A DNA stretch of 63,067 nt from JAGQRJ01 sp041402045 (GTDB lineage Bacteria; Planctomycetota; J058): contig JAWKSZ010000046.1 of NCBI GenBank assembly GCA_041402045.1, positions 1 to 63,067 of the forward strand, read 5' to 3'. The translations under genes were made by a program, and so were the position numbers. Position 1 is the first letter of the stretch, and each line of letters begins with the position of its first letter. Of the stretch, positions 52,282-61,049 are shown one piece after another. The notes beneath the pieces are model-generated. The model did no database searches. It worked only from the letters and a program-made list of their open reading frames with translations, and had not been told where the DNA came from.

Positions 52282-53015
52282 GCGACCGGCGCCTGCGCGA
52301 GCTCGAGCGCCGCTGGGGGGAGACCGGGGACCCCGAGGACGAGGCCGCCCTCGTGCGGGCGCGACTCCAGGCGGGGGTCCTCGACGGCGAGCGCCTGGCC
52401 CTGGCCGCCACCTGCGGCTCGTCCCTCGCCCAGAGCCTGCTCCCCGCGCCGCTCGAGGTCCCGGACGTCCCCGCCGACTGGGGCGAGGAGCTCCTGAGGC
52501 GCTGGGGCCCCGAGCCCCTGATCCGGGTGGCGCACGTGGCGCTCGAGGGAGTGCTCGCGACCCTCCCCGCCCGGGAGCCGTCGCGCCTGGACCTGGACCC
52601 CCTGATCGAGGGGGCGCTGCGGCCAGCGCTCCTCGAGCTGCGGGCCGCCCTCGAGGGGTGGCTGCGCGAGCCCCCGCCGGCGCCGCGCCGCCCGGCGCGG
52701 CGCACGGCGGAGGAGGTGGGGCGGGTCGCCGTGCGCTTCAGCCAGGCCGTGGCCCTGAGCCGCCGCGGGCCCCGCGAGGGCGCGCTCGCGCTCACCGCGC
52801 GGGAGCAAGCGCTGGGGCGGGCGCTCTACCCCTCCCGGCCCTGCGCCGTGCTCCTCGGGCACGGCCCGCCGCGGCAGCGCACCCACGCGGCGCGGCAGCT
52901 CGCCACCGGCGCGGTGTTCGCCCTCGACCCCGTCGACGCCGAGGCAGGCCTGGCCCGGGCGGCGGGTCCGGTGGCCGCGTGGGCCCTCGGGCACCCGACC
53001 CCCCTGGGGGTCTGA
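52278..53015 (+). CDS. hypothetical protein coupled to NUDIX gene (245 residues)
   Basis: The GTG at 52278 overlaps the NUDIX stop. The N-terminus RRLRELERRWGETGDPEDEA, then ALVRARLQAGVLDGERLALA, is a helical head of a kind seen at the start of several unrelated large proteins in planctomycete- and myxobacteria-like genomes. The rest is Arg/Leu/Pro-rich with no recognised domain. It ends 11 bases from the convergent kinase gene. Confidence 0.65.
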   Translation: MSDRRLRELERRWGETGDPEDEAALVRARLQAGVLDGERLALAATCGSSLAQSLLPAPLEVPDVPADWGEELLRRWGPEPLIRVAHVALEGVLATLPAREPSRLDLDPLIEGALRPALLELRAALEGWLREPPPAPRRPARRTAEEVGRVAVRFSQAVALSRRGPREGALALTAREQALGRALYPSRPCAVLLGHGPPRQRTHAARQLATGAVFALDPVDAEAGLARAAGPVAAWALGHPTPLGV

Positions 53016-53026
53016 GCCACGCCCGC

Positions 53027-55123
53027 TCACTCGCCGCCGCCCCCCTCGACGAGGGCGCGCAGCGCCGGGAGCCGCTCCCGCAGGAGAGGCGCCCAGGTCG
53101 CGTCCGGCTCGAGCTCCAGCGCGCGCTCCCAGTCGCGCTGCTGGCGCGCGGGGTCCCCGAGCTGGCCGTAGGCGGAGCCGCGGTTGACGAGACCGTTCGC
53201 GTAGCCCGGGTCGACGGCCAGCGCCGCGGTGTAGTCCGCGATCCCGCCCCGGACGTCGCCCAGGGCCAGCTTGGCCTCGCCCCGGCTGGCCAAGGCGCGC
53301 ACGTGCCGCGGGTCGAGCCCGACCACGCGGTCGAAGGCGGCGAGCGCGCCCGCCGAGTCGCCGAGCTCGCGGTGCGCCGAGGCCTTCTGCAGCCAGGTGT
53401 CGAGCCGCGCGGGCTCGACCTCGAGCGCCAGGTCGAAGTCGACGATCGCGCCGGGGAGGTCGCCTCGCTGCGCGCGGAGCTCGCCGCGCAGGGCCAGCGG
53501 CTCGGCCTCGCCCGGGAAACGCGCCACCCAGGCGTCGGCCGCGCGCAGCGCGCGGTCCAGGTCACCCGCCCGCGCCCAGCCCAGGGTCAGGTTGTACCAG
53601 CCGTCGCGCAGGCCAGGGTCGAGCTCCACGCCGCGGGCGTAGTCCTCGAGGGCGGCCCGCGCTTCACCGAGGGTGGCGCGGGCGCCCCCGCGGTTGATCC
53701 AGGCGCTGGCGTGGGTCGGGTCCAGCGCCAGGATTCGGTCGAAGTCGGCGAAGCTGCCCTCGGCGTCGCCCAGCCGCAGGCGCGCGTTCCCCCGGGTCTC
53801 CAGGGCGCGGACCAGGTCGGGGTCGCGGGCGAGGGCCTCGTCGGCGTCCTCGACCGCCGCGCCGTAGTCGCCCAGGGAGAGCTGCGCCGTCGCGCGGTTC
53901 GCCCAGGTCAGCGCGGGGTGCGCCGGGCCGAGCTCGAGGGCCCGGGAGTAGCCGGCCAGCGCCTCGGGCCAGCGGCCCTGGGTGCCCAGCACGGTGGCCC
54001 GGGTCTCCACCGCCGACGCGCGCTCGGGCTCCCGGGCCAGCAGGGCGTCGAGCTCGCGCAGCGCCGCGGGCCAGTCCTGGCGCGCGATCGCGGCGTGGGC
54101 CCGGGCCAGCTCGGGCGGGTCCGCCGCCGGCTCGGGGCGCTGCGGCGGAGGGGCCTGCGCCGTCGGCGGCGCGGCGGCAGGTGTGGGCGGCGACTCGTCG
54201 GGGGCGCGCAGGGCGATCGCGCCCAGGGCGCCCAGCCCCCCCACCGCGAGGAGCGCCGCCGCGAGGGTCCGCGCGCGCGGGGCGACGCCCACGGGCGGCC
54301 CCGCGAGGGCCGCGCCCAGGGCCGCCGCGCTCGGCCAGCGCGCTCGGGGCTCGGGGGCCAGCGCTCGCAGCACCACCGCGTCCAGCCAGCGCGGGACCTC
54401 GGGGGCGTGGCGCGAGGGCGCGACCTGCGGCTCGTCCAGGCGCTGGAGTCGCTCGATCAACGACGCGCCCGCTTGCGGCGGGCGTCCGGTGAGCAGGGCG
54501 AACAGCACCGCGCCCAGGCCGTAGACGTCGGTGGTGACGTCCACCTGATCGAGCTCGCCGCGCGCCTGCTCCGGCGACCAGTAGCCGGGGCTCCCCAGCG
54601 CGTCGCCCTCGAGGGTCAACTGCGAGCGGCTGAGCGACGGGTCGAGGTCCCGGGTCAGGCCGAAGTCCGTGAGCTTGGGGGTCCCGTCTGCGGCGAGCAG
54701 GACGTTGTCCGGCTTCAGGTCACGGTGCAGCACCCCCGCAGCGTGGCAGGCCGCGATCGCCTCGCACAGCGCGCGCGCCAGCGTCAGCGCGTCGTCGACG
54801 GGGAACTGGCCGCCGAGCTCGAGCCTGCGCTCGAGGGTCTCGCCCTCGACCAGCTCCAGCACCAGATACGGCTGGCCTGCGGGGGTGAGCCCAGCGTCCA
54901 GGGCCCGGACCACGTGCGGGTGCTGGATCTGGCGCAGCGCCTGGGTCTCGCGCTCGAGCCGCTTGCGTCGGCGCGGGGTCGCCTGCTCGGGGTCCAGGAG
55001 CAGCTTGATCGCGACCGGGCGCTGGGCGGCGGGGTCCCAGCCGCGATAGACCACGCCCATGCCGCCGCGGGCGAGCTCGGCGAGGACCTCGTATCGGCCA
55101 AGGCGTGGGGGGCGAACGTCCAC
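53027..55123 (-). CDS. Hanks-type Ser/Thr protein kinase with transmembrane helix and TPR domain
   Basis: This 698-residue protein has the kinase at residues 9-275: GGMGVVYRG, VAIKLL, GVLHRDLKPDNVLL, LTDFGL, GSPGYWSPEQ. All catalytic residues are present. A hydrophobic helix (ARTLAAALLAVGGLGALGAIA) is followed by a Pro-rich linker and about nine TPRs (EALAGYSRALELGPAHPALT, AALAAFDRVVGLDPRHVRAL). It is a sensor-type membrane kinase with an outward TPR domain, a common architecture in Planctomycetota. The start is GTG. Confidence 0.95.
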   Translation of the reverse strand: MDVRPPRLGRYEVLAELARGGMGVVYRGWDPAAQRPVAIKLLLDPEQATPRRRKRLERETQALRQIQHPHVVRALDAGLTPAGQPYLVLELVEGETLERRLELGGQFPVDDALTLARALCEAIAACHAAGVLHRDLKPDNVLLAADGTPKLTDFGLTRDLDPSLSRSQLTLEGDALGSPGYWSPEQARGELDQVDVTTDVYGLGAVLFALLTGRPPQAGASLIERLQRLDEPQVAPSRHAPEVPRWLDAVVLRALAPEPRARWPSAAALGAALAGPPVGVAPRARTLAAALLAVGGLGALGAIALRAPDESPPTPAAAPPTAQAPPPQRPEPAADPPELARAHAAIARQDWPAALRELDALLAREPERASAVETRATVLGTQGRWPEALAGYSRALELGPAHPALTWANRATAQLSLGDYGAAVEDADEALARDPDLVRALETRGNARLRLGDAEGSFADFDRILALDPTHASAWINRGGARATLGEARAALEDYARGVELDPGLRDGWYNLTLGWARAGDLDRALRAADAWVARFPGEAEPLALRGELRAQRGDLPGAIVDFDLALEVEPARLDTWLQKASAHRELGDSAGALAAFDRVVGLDPRHVRALASRGEAKLALGDVRGGIADYTAALAVDPGYANGLVNRGSAYGQLGDPARQQRDWERALELEPDATWAPLLRERLPALRALVEGGGGE

Positions 55124-55171
55124 GCGGGAGTGTGGCAGGCGCGGCGGGGGCGGGCAAAGTCCGCAGACGGT

Positions 55172-56044
55172 CTACGAGGCCAGGGGCGCGAACACGTCGA
55201 CGATCGCCTCGTGCTCGGGGACGTCGGGGAACCAGGCGATCCGCTGCAGGAAGGGCTGCGCTCCGGGGTGGGGCGCCTCGCCCCGCGCCGGGATCCAGCT
55301 CCCGTAGAGGTAGGCGAAGCTCTGGCCCAGGGTCGCGTCGGAGCCCACGTGGCGCAGCACCGCGCAGCGCGCGGCGGGCAGCTCGCTCGCGACCACGCCC
55401 TGGGGGTTCTCGGGCACGGGCTGCGTCGTCGCCGCGCAGAGGTCTATGCGGAACTCGGCGGGGTCTGCGTCGTCCGGGCTCCCGTAGCACACGTTGAAGG
55501 TCGCGCTCGCGCTGGGCGGCAGGCCGTGGGCGCGGCGGAAGGCGACGAAGCGCGCGATCGTGGCCTCGATCCCCGCGGGGTCGCCCCGGTGGGTGAGCAG
55601 CGCCACGGGGGTGCGGGGGAAGTCGACGATCCGGACGTCGGTGGCCTGGGGCTCGCTGGGCATGTGTCGCGCTCGCAGGGGTCGGAGGAGGCGCGCGGCG
55701 GTGTGCCAGGCCTCCCAGGTGGGCGCCGCGCGGAAGGCGGCGGGGGTTCGGCCGCACACCCGCGCGAAGGCGCGGGTGAAGGCCTCGTGGCTCGAGTAGC
55801 CGGCGTCCAGGGCCAGGTCCAGGATCCGCGCGCCGGGGCGGAACGCCAGGCGATACGCCGCGCGCCGCAGGCGCAGCAGGCGCACGTAGCGCGCGGCGGT
55901 CAGCCCCAGGGCTGCGGCGAAGCTGCGCTGGAAGTGGTGGGGGCTGAGCTCGGCGACCTCGCTCAAGGTCTCGAGGTCCAGCGGCTCGTCCAAGTGGCGG
56001 TCTATGTAGCGCAGCACGCGGCGCAGGGCGAGGGGCTCGTTCAC
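55172..56044 (-). CDS. AraC-family regulator with GyrI-like effector domain
   Basis: Residues 5-105 are a double HTH (LETLSEVAELSPHHFQRSFA; ILDLALDAGYSSHEAFTRAF followed by GRTPAAFR). Residues about 135-290 are a GyrI-like/Bacterial_effector-binding domain (VRIVDFPRTPVALLTHRGDP, FYLPFQ-type ending). It is a Rob/BmrR-like multidrug or small-molecule-responsive activator. The start is GTG, and it lies 48 bases upstream of the kinase gene on the same strand. Confidence 0.92.
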   Translation of the reverse strand: MNEPLALRRVLRYIDRHLDEPLDLETLSEVAELSPHHFQRSFAAALGLTAARYVRLLRLRRAAYRLAFRPGARILDLALDAGYSSHEAFTRAFARVCGRTPAAFRAAPTWEAWHTAARLLRPLRARHMPSEPQATDVRIVDFPRTPVALLTHRGDPAGIEATIARFVAFRRAHGLPPSASATFNVCYGSPDDADPAEFRIDLCAATTQPVPENPQGVVASELPAARCAVLRHVGSDATLGQSFAYLYGSWIPARGEAPHPGAQPFLQRIAWFPDVPEHEAIVDVFAPLAS

Positions 56045-56099
56045 GCAGGCGACCCTACCCCAGCGGGCGAGGTCCGCGCTTGATCGAAGTTGCGGTCGG

Positions 56100-57274
56100 C
56101 TACTCGCCGCGGGGGAGCCGCCCGATCCGGTCGAGCTGCTCGTCGCTGGGGAACTCCCGGGCGCGGTAGCGCGGGGGGAAGTAGCGCCCGTCGGGCTCGA
56201 GCAGCTCCCCCGCGACCTGCTGCACGTGGCTCCAGGTCCCGCTGGCGATCACGCCCTCCTCGTCCACGAAGTCGATCCGCTCCGTCCGAGGCAGGAGCGA
56301 GTCCACCCCGCGGCCCCAGGCGCAGGCCGAGGTCACGAGCCCGGTGTCGGTGCTCTTGAGCCCGAAGTAGGTGGCCACGAAGCCCGCGGGCTCGGCCCGC
56401 GCCTCCTGCAGCGCCTCCAGCAGCTCGCGCTGCGTGCCGTAGGCGTCGGCGTAGTAGTGCACGGCGAGCTCGTCGAACAGCGGGCGGGCCGGGTGGCCCA
56501 CCGGCGGCTCCCAGTCGACCCACTCGTCGTCGCGCAGGATCAGGGGCAGCGGGCTCAGCGGGCGCGCGAGCTCCTGCACGTCCTCGCGGACCAGGGTCAG
56601 CAGCGTGCGTATGGCGTCGGGGTCGTCCTCCCCCGCGACCAGGAGCGAGTCGCGGCAGGGGGCGACGGCGATCGGGGTCCCCCCGAGCCCCAGCTCGCGG
56701 ATCGAGTCGATCAAGAGCAGCCGCGCCGACTCGTAGCTGTCGCCGACCACCGCCCGCGCCAGGGAGTCCCCCGCGCGCAGCCAGCTCGACGGGCACGCGC
56801 GCAGGTTGTCGCGGGCCGCCTCCAGGGCCTCGTAGAGCGACACGCCCCAGGTCGCGAGCTGCTCGGTCGAGACCGAGGCCAGGGACGTGGGCATGTCGTA
56901 GACGACCGAGGCGTAGAGGTGCTCGCCCACCGGGACCAGCGGCGTGTCCAGGACCTGGGTGCCCTTGAGCTGCGCGTCGAGGTCCATGGTCTCGATCGTG
57001 ACCCGGGACCACACCTTGGGGCGTAGGCTGGGCCGTGACTCCTCCCAGTCGTCGGGGAGCCCGCGGTTCTGCTCGCTGACGAAGGACGCGATCATGCTCA
57101 CGTAGGCGTCGCGTTGGTCCTCGGGCTTCTGACAGAAGTCTATGTAGAGGTTCGCCAGGTTGAGCTGGACCCGCGAGTCGACGCCGGCGAGCTGAACGCT
57201 TCGCGGTCGAAGCGGAACTCGCCGCCGCCGCGCTCCTCGATCCGCGCGCGCAGGAGGGCGGCGAAGGTCTCGCG
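56100..57274 (-). CDS. DUF1444/YtpQ-like protein, frameshifted near its start
   Basis: The long frame (from about 57190) contains QLAGVDSRVQLNLANLYIDF, VPVGEHLYASVVYDMP and ARDNLRACPSSWL, then LLTLVREDVQELARPLSP. This resembles the DUF1444 (UPF0354, YtpQ) family. The N-terminal helix RETFAALLRARIEERGGGEF and FRFDREAF is in another frame, and the two join at about 57195 (GAAGCGTTCAGCTC), so one base is missing or extra. No start codon was identified, so the 5' end is only approximate. The function of the family is unknown. Confidence 0.65.
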
Positions 57275-57452
57275 AGGGGGCGGTGGACCGGGCAGTGACT
57301 TCCGCGGGCGCCGGGCGGCGGCCCCCTCGGACCGTAGCGGGGATCGGCGCGCGAAACCAAGGTCGCGACCCGACTCGAACCAGGACCCCCTCGTCAGCGT
57401 GTACGAGTGCGCTTACCGTGAACCGTGCACTGGAGGAAGAGAAGGAGCGTCC

Positions 57453-58292
57453 ATGCTGAAGACCCTGAGTCTCGTCGCCTTGTTGACCGCCGCGTCCCTG
57501 GGGACCGCCGCGGCCTGCCAACCCACCGAACCCACGAAGCAGCTGCGCCGCGAGATCCTGGCCAAGTACCAGGCCGGGCAGCGTGACGCGGGGCACCGCC
57601 TGCTGAGCCGCTTCGACTACGCGTCGACCTGGGCCGCCCACGACCAGGTGACCGTGACCGCGGTGTTCGACTCCCGCGCCAAGGGCATGACCCTCTACGC
57701 CGAGCGCAAGCCCGGCGTGTCCTCGACCGGCGACATGCTGATCGCGATCCCTCCCGGGACCCGCTTCCTCCCCGCCCAGCGCGGCGGCGACCTGCCGCAG
57801 GAGCTGATCCTCGCCCGCGGCGAGGTGATCCTCATGGGCAGCTACCACTCGAGCGAGACCGCGGTCGTGCCCGTGCTGTGCTCGACCTACCGCCGGCAGG
57901 GCCCCCAGCCCGGCGTGAAGTACACCCTGAGCATGGCCCAGCCCGACTCGGCGCTGGACCGCGTGGCCCAGGCGGTGTGCAGCGGCAGCCGCGCGCCCCA
58001 GGTGTCCGAGGCCGCGCTCGCGGTGTGGATCGCCAGCGGCAGCGCGCCGACCCCGCAGAGCCTCGGCGCGCGGCGCTACCTGACCTTCCACGAGCCGCGC
58101 CAGGCGATCACCCCGGCGCACGTCGAGGGCGCCAAGGCGATCCTGAAGCGCGCCGGCCTCGAGCTCAGCGCCTTCGCGTTCTTCAAGCACCTCGAGCAGG
58201 GGACCCAGGCCACCGAGCCCAGCGAGGGCGAGGGCCAGGGCGAGGCGGAGGAGCCGAGCCAGGAGCCCGCGCCCACCGGCGCTAGCAGCTAG
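57453..58292 (+). CDS. exported protein of unknown function (279 residues)
   Basis: The ATG at 57453 follows AAGGAG and opens with signal peptide LSLVALLTAASLGTAAACQP; the Cys could be lipidated. The mature region has beta-strands (VTVTAVFDSRAKGMTLYAER, GEVILMGSYHSSETAVVPVL) and a conserved-looking LCSTYRRQGPQPGVKYTLS segment, ending in an acidic Glu/Gln/Pro tail. No domain is recognised. A strong terminator follows. Confidence 0.75.
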   Translation: MLKTLSLVALLTAASLGTAAACQPTEPTKQLRREILAKYQAGQRDAGHRLLSRFDYASTWAAHDQVTVTAVFDSRAKGMTLYAERKPGVSSTGDMLIAIPPGTRFLPAQRGGDLPQELILARGEVILMGSYHSSETAVVPVLCSTYRRQGPQPGVKYTLSMAQPDSALDRVAQAVCSGSRAPQVSEAALAVWIASGSAPTPQSLGARRYLTFHEPRQAITPAHVEGAKAILKRAGLELSAFAFFKHLEQGTQATEPSEGEGQGEAEEPSQEPAPTGASS

Positions 58293-58313
58293 CGTTCGCC
58301 AGCTTTATGCTTC

Positions 58314-58350
58314 AAGGCCCCTGCGGAGCCCCCGCAGGGGCCTTTGGTTT
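58314..58350 (+). terminator. Rho-independent terminator
   Basis: A 13-bp perfect stem AAGGCCCCTGCGG / CCGCAGGGGCCTT with a 5-base loop is followed by TGGTTTGG. It lies 21 bases after the stop of the exported-protein gene and is one of the best terminators in the window. Confidence 0.85.
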
Positions 58351-58368
58351 GGCGAATGGAGGCCGAGC

Positions 58369-58815
58369 ATGCCTGGCGTGACCCGCGAGACCGTCGTCCC
58401 TGGAGTGACCCCCAAGGAGCTCTACGACGTGGTCACCGACTACCCGGCCTACCCCACGTTCTTCAAGGACTTCACCCGGGTGCAGGTGCTCTCGACCGAG
58501 GGCGACGTGCAGACCGTCGAGTTCACCGCCAAGGTCGTCAAGGAGGTCAGCTACACCCTGCGGATCGCCCACGACACCGAGGCGCTCAAGACGCGCTGGA
58601 CCTTCGTGCGCGGGAAAATGATCACCGAGAGCAAGGGCGGCTGGAGCTTCAGCGAGGCGCCGGGCGGGGCCAAGATCGACTACGACGCCGAGATCGAGGT
58701 CAACGCGCCGCTGCCCGGCTTCGTGAAGAAGAAGATCCAGGACGCGATCCTCAACCGCTCGATCGCGACCATGTTCGATCAGCTCGCGACCGAGGTCCGC
58801 CGCCGCCGGCGCTAG
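58369..58815 (+). CDS. SRPBCC/START-like (COQ10 or polyketide-cyclase type) protein
   Basis: This 148-residue protein fits the ribosome-association/COQ10-like lipid-pocket fold: ELYDVVTDYPAYPTFFKDFT, VEFTAKVVKEVSYTLRIAHD, GGWSFSEAPGGAKIDYDAEI, and a C-terminal helix RSIATMFDQLATEVRRR. It would bind a hydrophobic ligand in the cytoplasm. The ATG follows GGAGG and lies just after the terminator hairpin. Confidence 0.85.
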   Translation: MPGVTRETVVPGVTPKELYDVVTDYPAYPTFFKDFTRVQVLSTEGDVQTVEFTAKVVKEVSYTLRIAHDTEALKTRWTFVRGKMITESKGGWSFSEAPGGAKIDYDAEIEVNAPLPGFVKKKIQDAILNRSIATMFDQLATEVRRRRR

Positions 58816-58892
58816 CGCGCGCCCTGGATCGGGTCGCGGCCCGTAGGAGTCGCAGGGCGTCGCGCAGCCGCGCCTGCAGGCCCAAGAATCCA

Positions 58893-59054
58893 AACCGCCA
58901 AGGGCGCCAAGGGGCGCCAAGGCTCCGCTGCTTCCGTCACCTTGCGCAGGCAAGAGAACGACGTGAGCCACACACGTCCTGCTGCTGCCTCACCTCCAAC
59001 CCGGAGGAGAGGCAGCCAGGGCGGAGCCTTGGCGTTCTTGGCGTCTTGGCGGTT
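58893..59054. repeat. 162-bp inverted-repeat element built of CGCCAAG steps
   Basis: The left arm (58893-58928) reads AACCGCCAAGGGCGCCAAGG and on to GCGCCAAGGCTCCGC. The reverse complement of the right arm (59021-59054) reads AACCGCCAAGACGCCAAGAA and on to CGCCAAGGCTCCGC. About 33 bases pair with a few mismatches, and the roughly 90-base centre has no gene. It resembles a short non-autonomous (MITE or REP-like) element. It fills most of the 279-bp gap between the SRPBCC and HPF-like genes. Confidence 0.65.
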
Positions 59055-59094
59055 CCCTTCCTTCTTCCGGCTCAGGGGGCCGCGACACGCACGT

Positions 59095-59457
59095 TCAGGC
59101 CAGGCTCCAGGCCGGCCACGACTCCTCTGCGGCGGGCCGCCCACGGGGCGGTCGTCCCGCCCGGTTGATCGCGCGACCGACGCTGTGGCTGACCCGCTGC
59201 GCGGCGCGATCGATCGCGACCGCGAGGTCCGCGTCGTGGTCTTCCGCGAAGATCGGGGCCCGCTTTCCGTTCATGAGCACCCGGACCTTGCAGCGCTTGT
59301 CCACGCCGCCGCGGGGCCCGTTGGTGTCTTCCAGGGTCACATGGACCTGGTCGATCTGCGGGGCGAAGCGGCCCAGGGCAAAGTCCAGGCGTCGGGCGAC
59401 CCACTCGCGTGCGCGCTGGGCGTTGGGGATCCGTCGGATACGAACGTCGACTCGCAT
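59095..59457 (-). CDS. HPF/RaiA-type ribosome hibernation factor
   Basis: This 120-residue S30AE-family protein reads MRVDVRIRRIPNAQRAREWV, then RFAPQIDQVHVTLEDTNGP, KRCKVRVLMNGKRAPI, and LAVAIDRAAQRVSHSVGRAI. It binds the ribosome decoding region and silences or dimerises ribosomes in stationary phase. It has the short form plus an unrelated RPPRGRPAAEESW tail. The ATG at 59457 is preceded by GAGAGGTG. Confidence 0.88.
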   Translation of the reverse strand: MRVDVRIRRIPNAQRAREWVARRLDFALGRFAPQIDQVHVTLEDTNGPRGGVDKRCKVRVLMNGKRAPIFAEDHDADLAVAIDRAAQRVSHSVGRAINRAGRPPRGRPAAEESWPAWSLA

Positions 59458-59492
59458 GATGCACCTCTCGGGGTGGGGGTGGGGGTGGGGGT

Positions 59493-60011
59493 TCAGAAGT
59501 CGAGGCGCAGCGCGAACACCGACGCCGGGCCGTCTTCGCTGGTCACGATCCCGTTGAGGGACAGCCCCGGCGCGAGGGGCAGGCCTGGCCCCGCGCCGAG
59601 CAGGTCCCAGCCGCGGTAGTCCTCGAACAGGGGGAAGGGGTCGACGCTGCGCTGCGGGCGCACCGGCGCGCCGACGCTCACGCTGGGGGCAGCCCACGCG
59701 CCTCGCCGCAGGGAGGGCGCGGTGCGCTCGAGGGCGGGGCCGGCCGTGGCCGGCCGAGGGCCGGGGGGGCAGCAGGCGAGGGCCTGAGCGAGCGGTCCTG
59801 GCGCAGCGGACTGCGCCGGCGCGACGCTGGGCTGCGGTGCGCCCCAGCCCACCGGAGAGGGGGGGCAGGGGCAGAGCTCGGCCGTCGGGGCCGGCCCGCG
59901 CGCGGGGAGCTGCGGGGCTGCGGCGGTGCAGCCCAGGCTGAAGGCCACGACGAAGCTCCCGCAGACGCGGGACGGGGCGGGACGCCAAACGCGAGGCGAG
60001 GGAGAGGTCAC
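59493..60011 (-). CDS. putative small lipoprotein, Pro/Ala-rich
   Basis: The GTG at 60011 has AAGGAG upstream and yields a signal peptide ending FVVAFSLGC (lipobox). The 172-residue product is Pro/Ala/Gly-rich with scattered Cys (LCPCPPSP, ALACCPPG) and ends in a more ordered segment (PLFEDYRGWDLLGAGPGLPL, ASVFALRLDF). No family is recognised. It precedes the HPF-like gene on the same strand, 35 bases away. Confidence 0.55.
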   Translation of the reverse strand: MTSPSPRVWRPAPSRVCGSFVVAFSLGCTAAAPQLPARGPAPTAELCPCPPSPVGWGAPQPSVAPAQSAAPGPLAQALACCPPGPRPATAGPALERTAPSLRRGAWAAPSVSVGAPVRPQRSVDPFPLFEDYRGWDLLGAGPGLPLAPGLSLNGIVTSEDGPASVFALRLDF

Positions 60012-60343
60012 GAGAGCACTCCTTGGCCCGAGGCCGGGTGGGCTCGTGGGCAGCCCGAGGCTGCGCACGAGGGTCGCGGGAACCTTGGACGGGGCGGGCT
60101 GCGGTGGCGGCCGAGCTGGGCTCGGCCACAACGCATGGAGGCCGGGCGCTGCGACGCAGCGTCCGGCCTCTCTTCACGAGCTCCGACGGGTCGGTCTCGC
60201 GCAGCGAATGCCTGTGTCCTGAACGGTCCGGCAGGGCGGAGTGAGCCCCTACGGCTCCCCCGAGTGTGCCCGCTCGTGCGGGGCGCGCAAGCGGTAGGTC
60301 CGCCAACGCGCGCTCACCCTCCCCAAGTCCTTGTGGACAGAGC
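60012..60343. other. intergenic region with one hairpin
   Basis: No gene is visible. It contains the terminator-like stem at 60140-60168 and the upstream signals of the small lipoprotein gene. Immediately after the DUF2294 stop the minus strand reads TAGGCTCTGTCCACAA, which resembles the outer end of the MITE-like element at 10277-10443, but no second arm was found. Confidence 0.4.
60140..60168 (-). terminator. 12-bp hairpin
   Basis: GGCCGGGCGCTGC pairs with GCAGCGTCCGGCC (one mismatch) around GAC. It lies between the DUF2294 gene and the downstream small lipoprotein gene, so it likely separates the two leftward transcripts. No T-run follows on the minus strand. Confidence 0.45.
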
Positions 60344-60727
60344 CTATCTGGAGAAGGTCGGGGCGCGCTCGAGGGTGAACACGATCACCCGCTCGCCGGT
60401 CTTGGCGCTGATGTCCGTGTGCAGGCTCACGACCTCGAGGTTCAGGATCCCGCGAATCACGGCGTCGAGCAGCGGGCGCCCCTGCGCGATCAGCTCCTGG
60501 CGGACTTGCTTGATCAGGTAGCGACCGCGCTCGTTCTGCACCTCGGCGAGCTTGAGCTCTGCGGGCGTCAGCACGTTGGAGAGCCGCACCAGGACCAGAT
60601 CCTCCAGAATGAATGTGCGCGCGTTGAGGGGGCCACGGCCCATGAACTCCTTCTCGAAGCGCACGATCGCCCGGCTGATCTCGCGCTCGGCGTCGCGTCG
60701 GGAGGTGGGGGGCGGATCGGAGGCCAT
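60344..60727 (-). CDS. DUF2294-family protein
   Basis: This 127-residue protein reads DAEREISRAIVRFEKEFMGR, GPLNARTFILEDLVLVRLSN, LTPAELKLAE, and VVSLHTDISAKTGERVIVFT. This is the pattern of DUF2294 (Na-translocator-associated or bicarbonate-related proteins in some bacteria). It is cytoplasmic, with no membrane segment. Its function in this context is unknown. The ATG at 60727 fits the family length. Confidence 0.85.
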   Translation of the reverse strand: MASDPPPTSRRDAEREISRAIVRFEKEFMGRGPLNARTFILEDLVLVRLSNVLTPAELKLAEVQNERGRYLIKQVRQELIAQGRPLLDAVIRGILNLEVVSLHTDISAKTGERVIVFTLERAPTFSR

Positions 60728-60814
60728 ACGACCCTCCCTCGAGCCGCAGCGATCCGTCGAGGGTAGGGCCGGGTCGCGGGGGCCGCAACGCTCGGCGCCT
60801 GCTGGAAAAGGAAA

Positions 60815-60846
60815 GAGGCCCCGCGCGGCAACGCACCGCGGGGGCC
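60815..60846 (-). terminator. hairpin with pyrimidine tail on the minus strand
   Basis: GGCCCCGCGCGG pairs with CCGCGGGGGCC (one bulge). On the minus strand it is followed by TCTTTCCTTTTCC, giving a terminator-like signal upstream of the DUF2294 gene. Confidence 0.5.
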
Positions 60847-60996
60847 CTCCCTGGTGAGTCGATAGGCTTGGGCGGGGGACTTAGACCTATCGTCTCGAAC
60901 AACCGAACCGCTGAACTTCAGAGCACGACGGGTGCCACGGGCTAAGCCCAACCATCGTCGTCGGGGCACCTGACGGGTCGGCAAAAATGGGGTACT

Positions 60997-61022
60997 CGAG
61001 TGCCAAGCGGCCTTGGCACTCG
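60997..61022 (-). terminator. terminator of the CapA-type gene
   Basis: A perfect 11-bp stem CGAGTGCCAAG / CTTGGCACTCG with a 4-base loop, 28 bases past the CapA-type stop. It is followed on the minus strand by TACCCCATTTTTGCC, a T5 run. Confidence 0.75.
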
Positions 61023-61049
61023 GGAAGGATGGGCCGGCGGGCTCGCGGG

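Noticed and set aside
60330..60350. Second copy of the MITE-like element beside the DUF2294 gene
   Set aside because: TAGGCTCTGTCCACAA matches one end for about 12 bases, but no opposing arm was found within several hundred bases.
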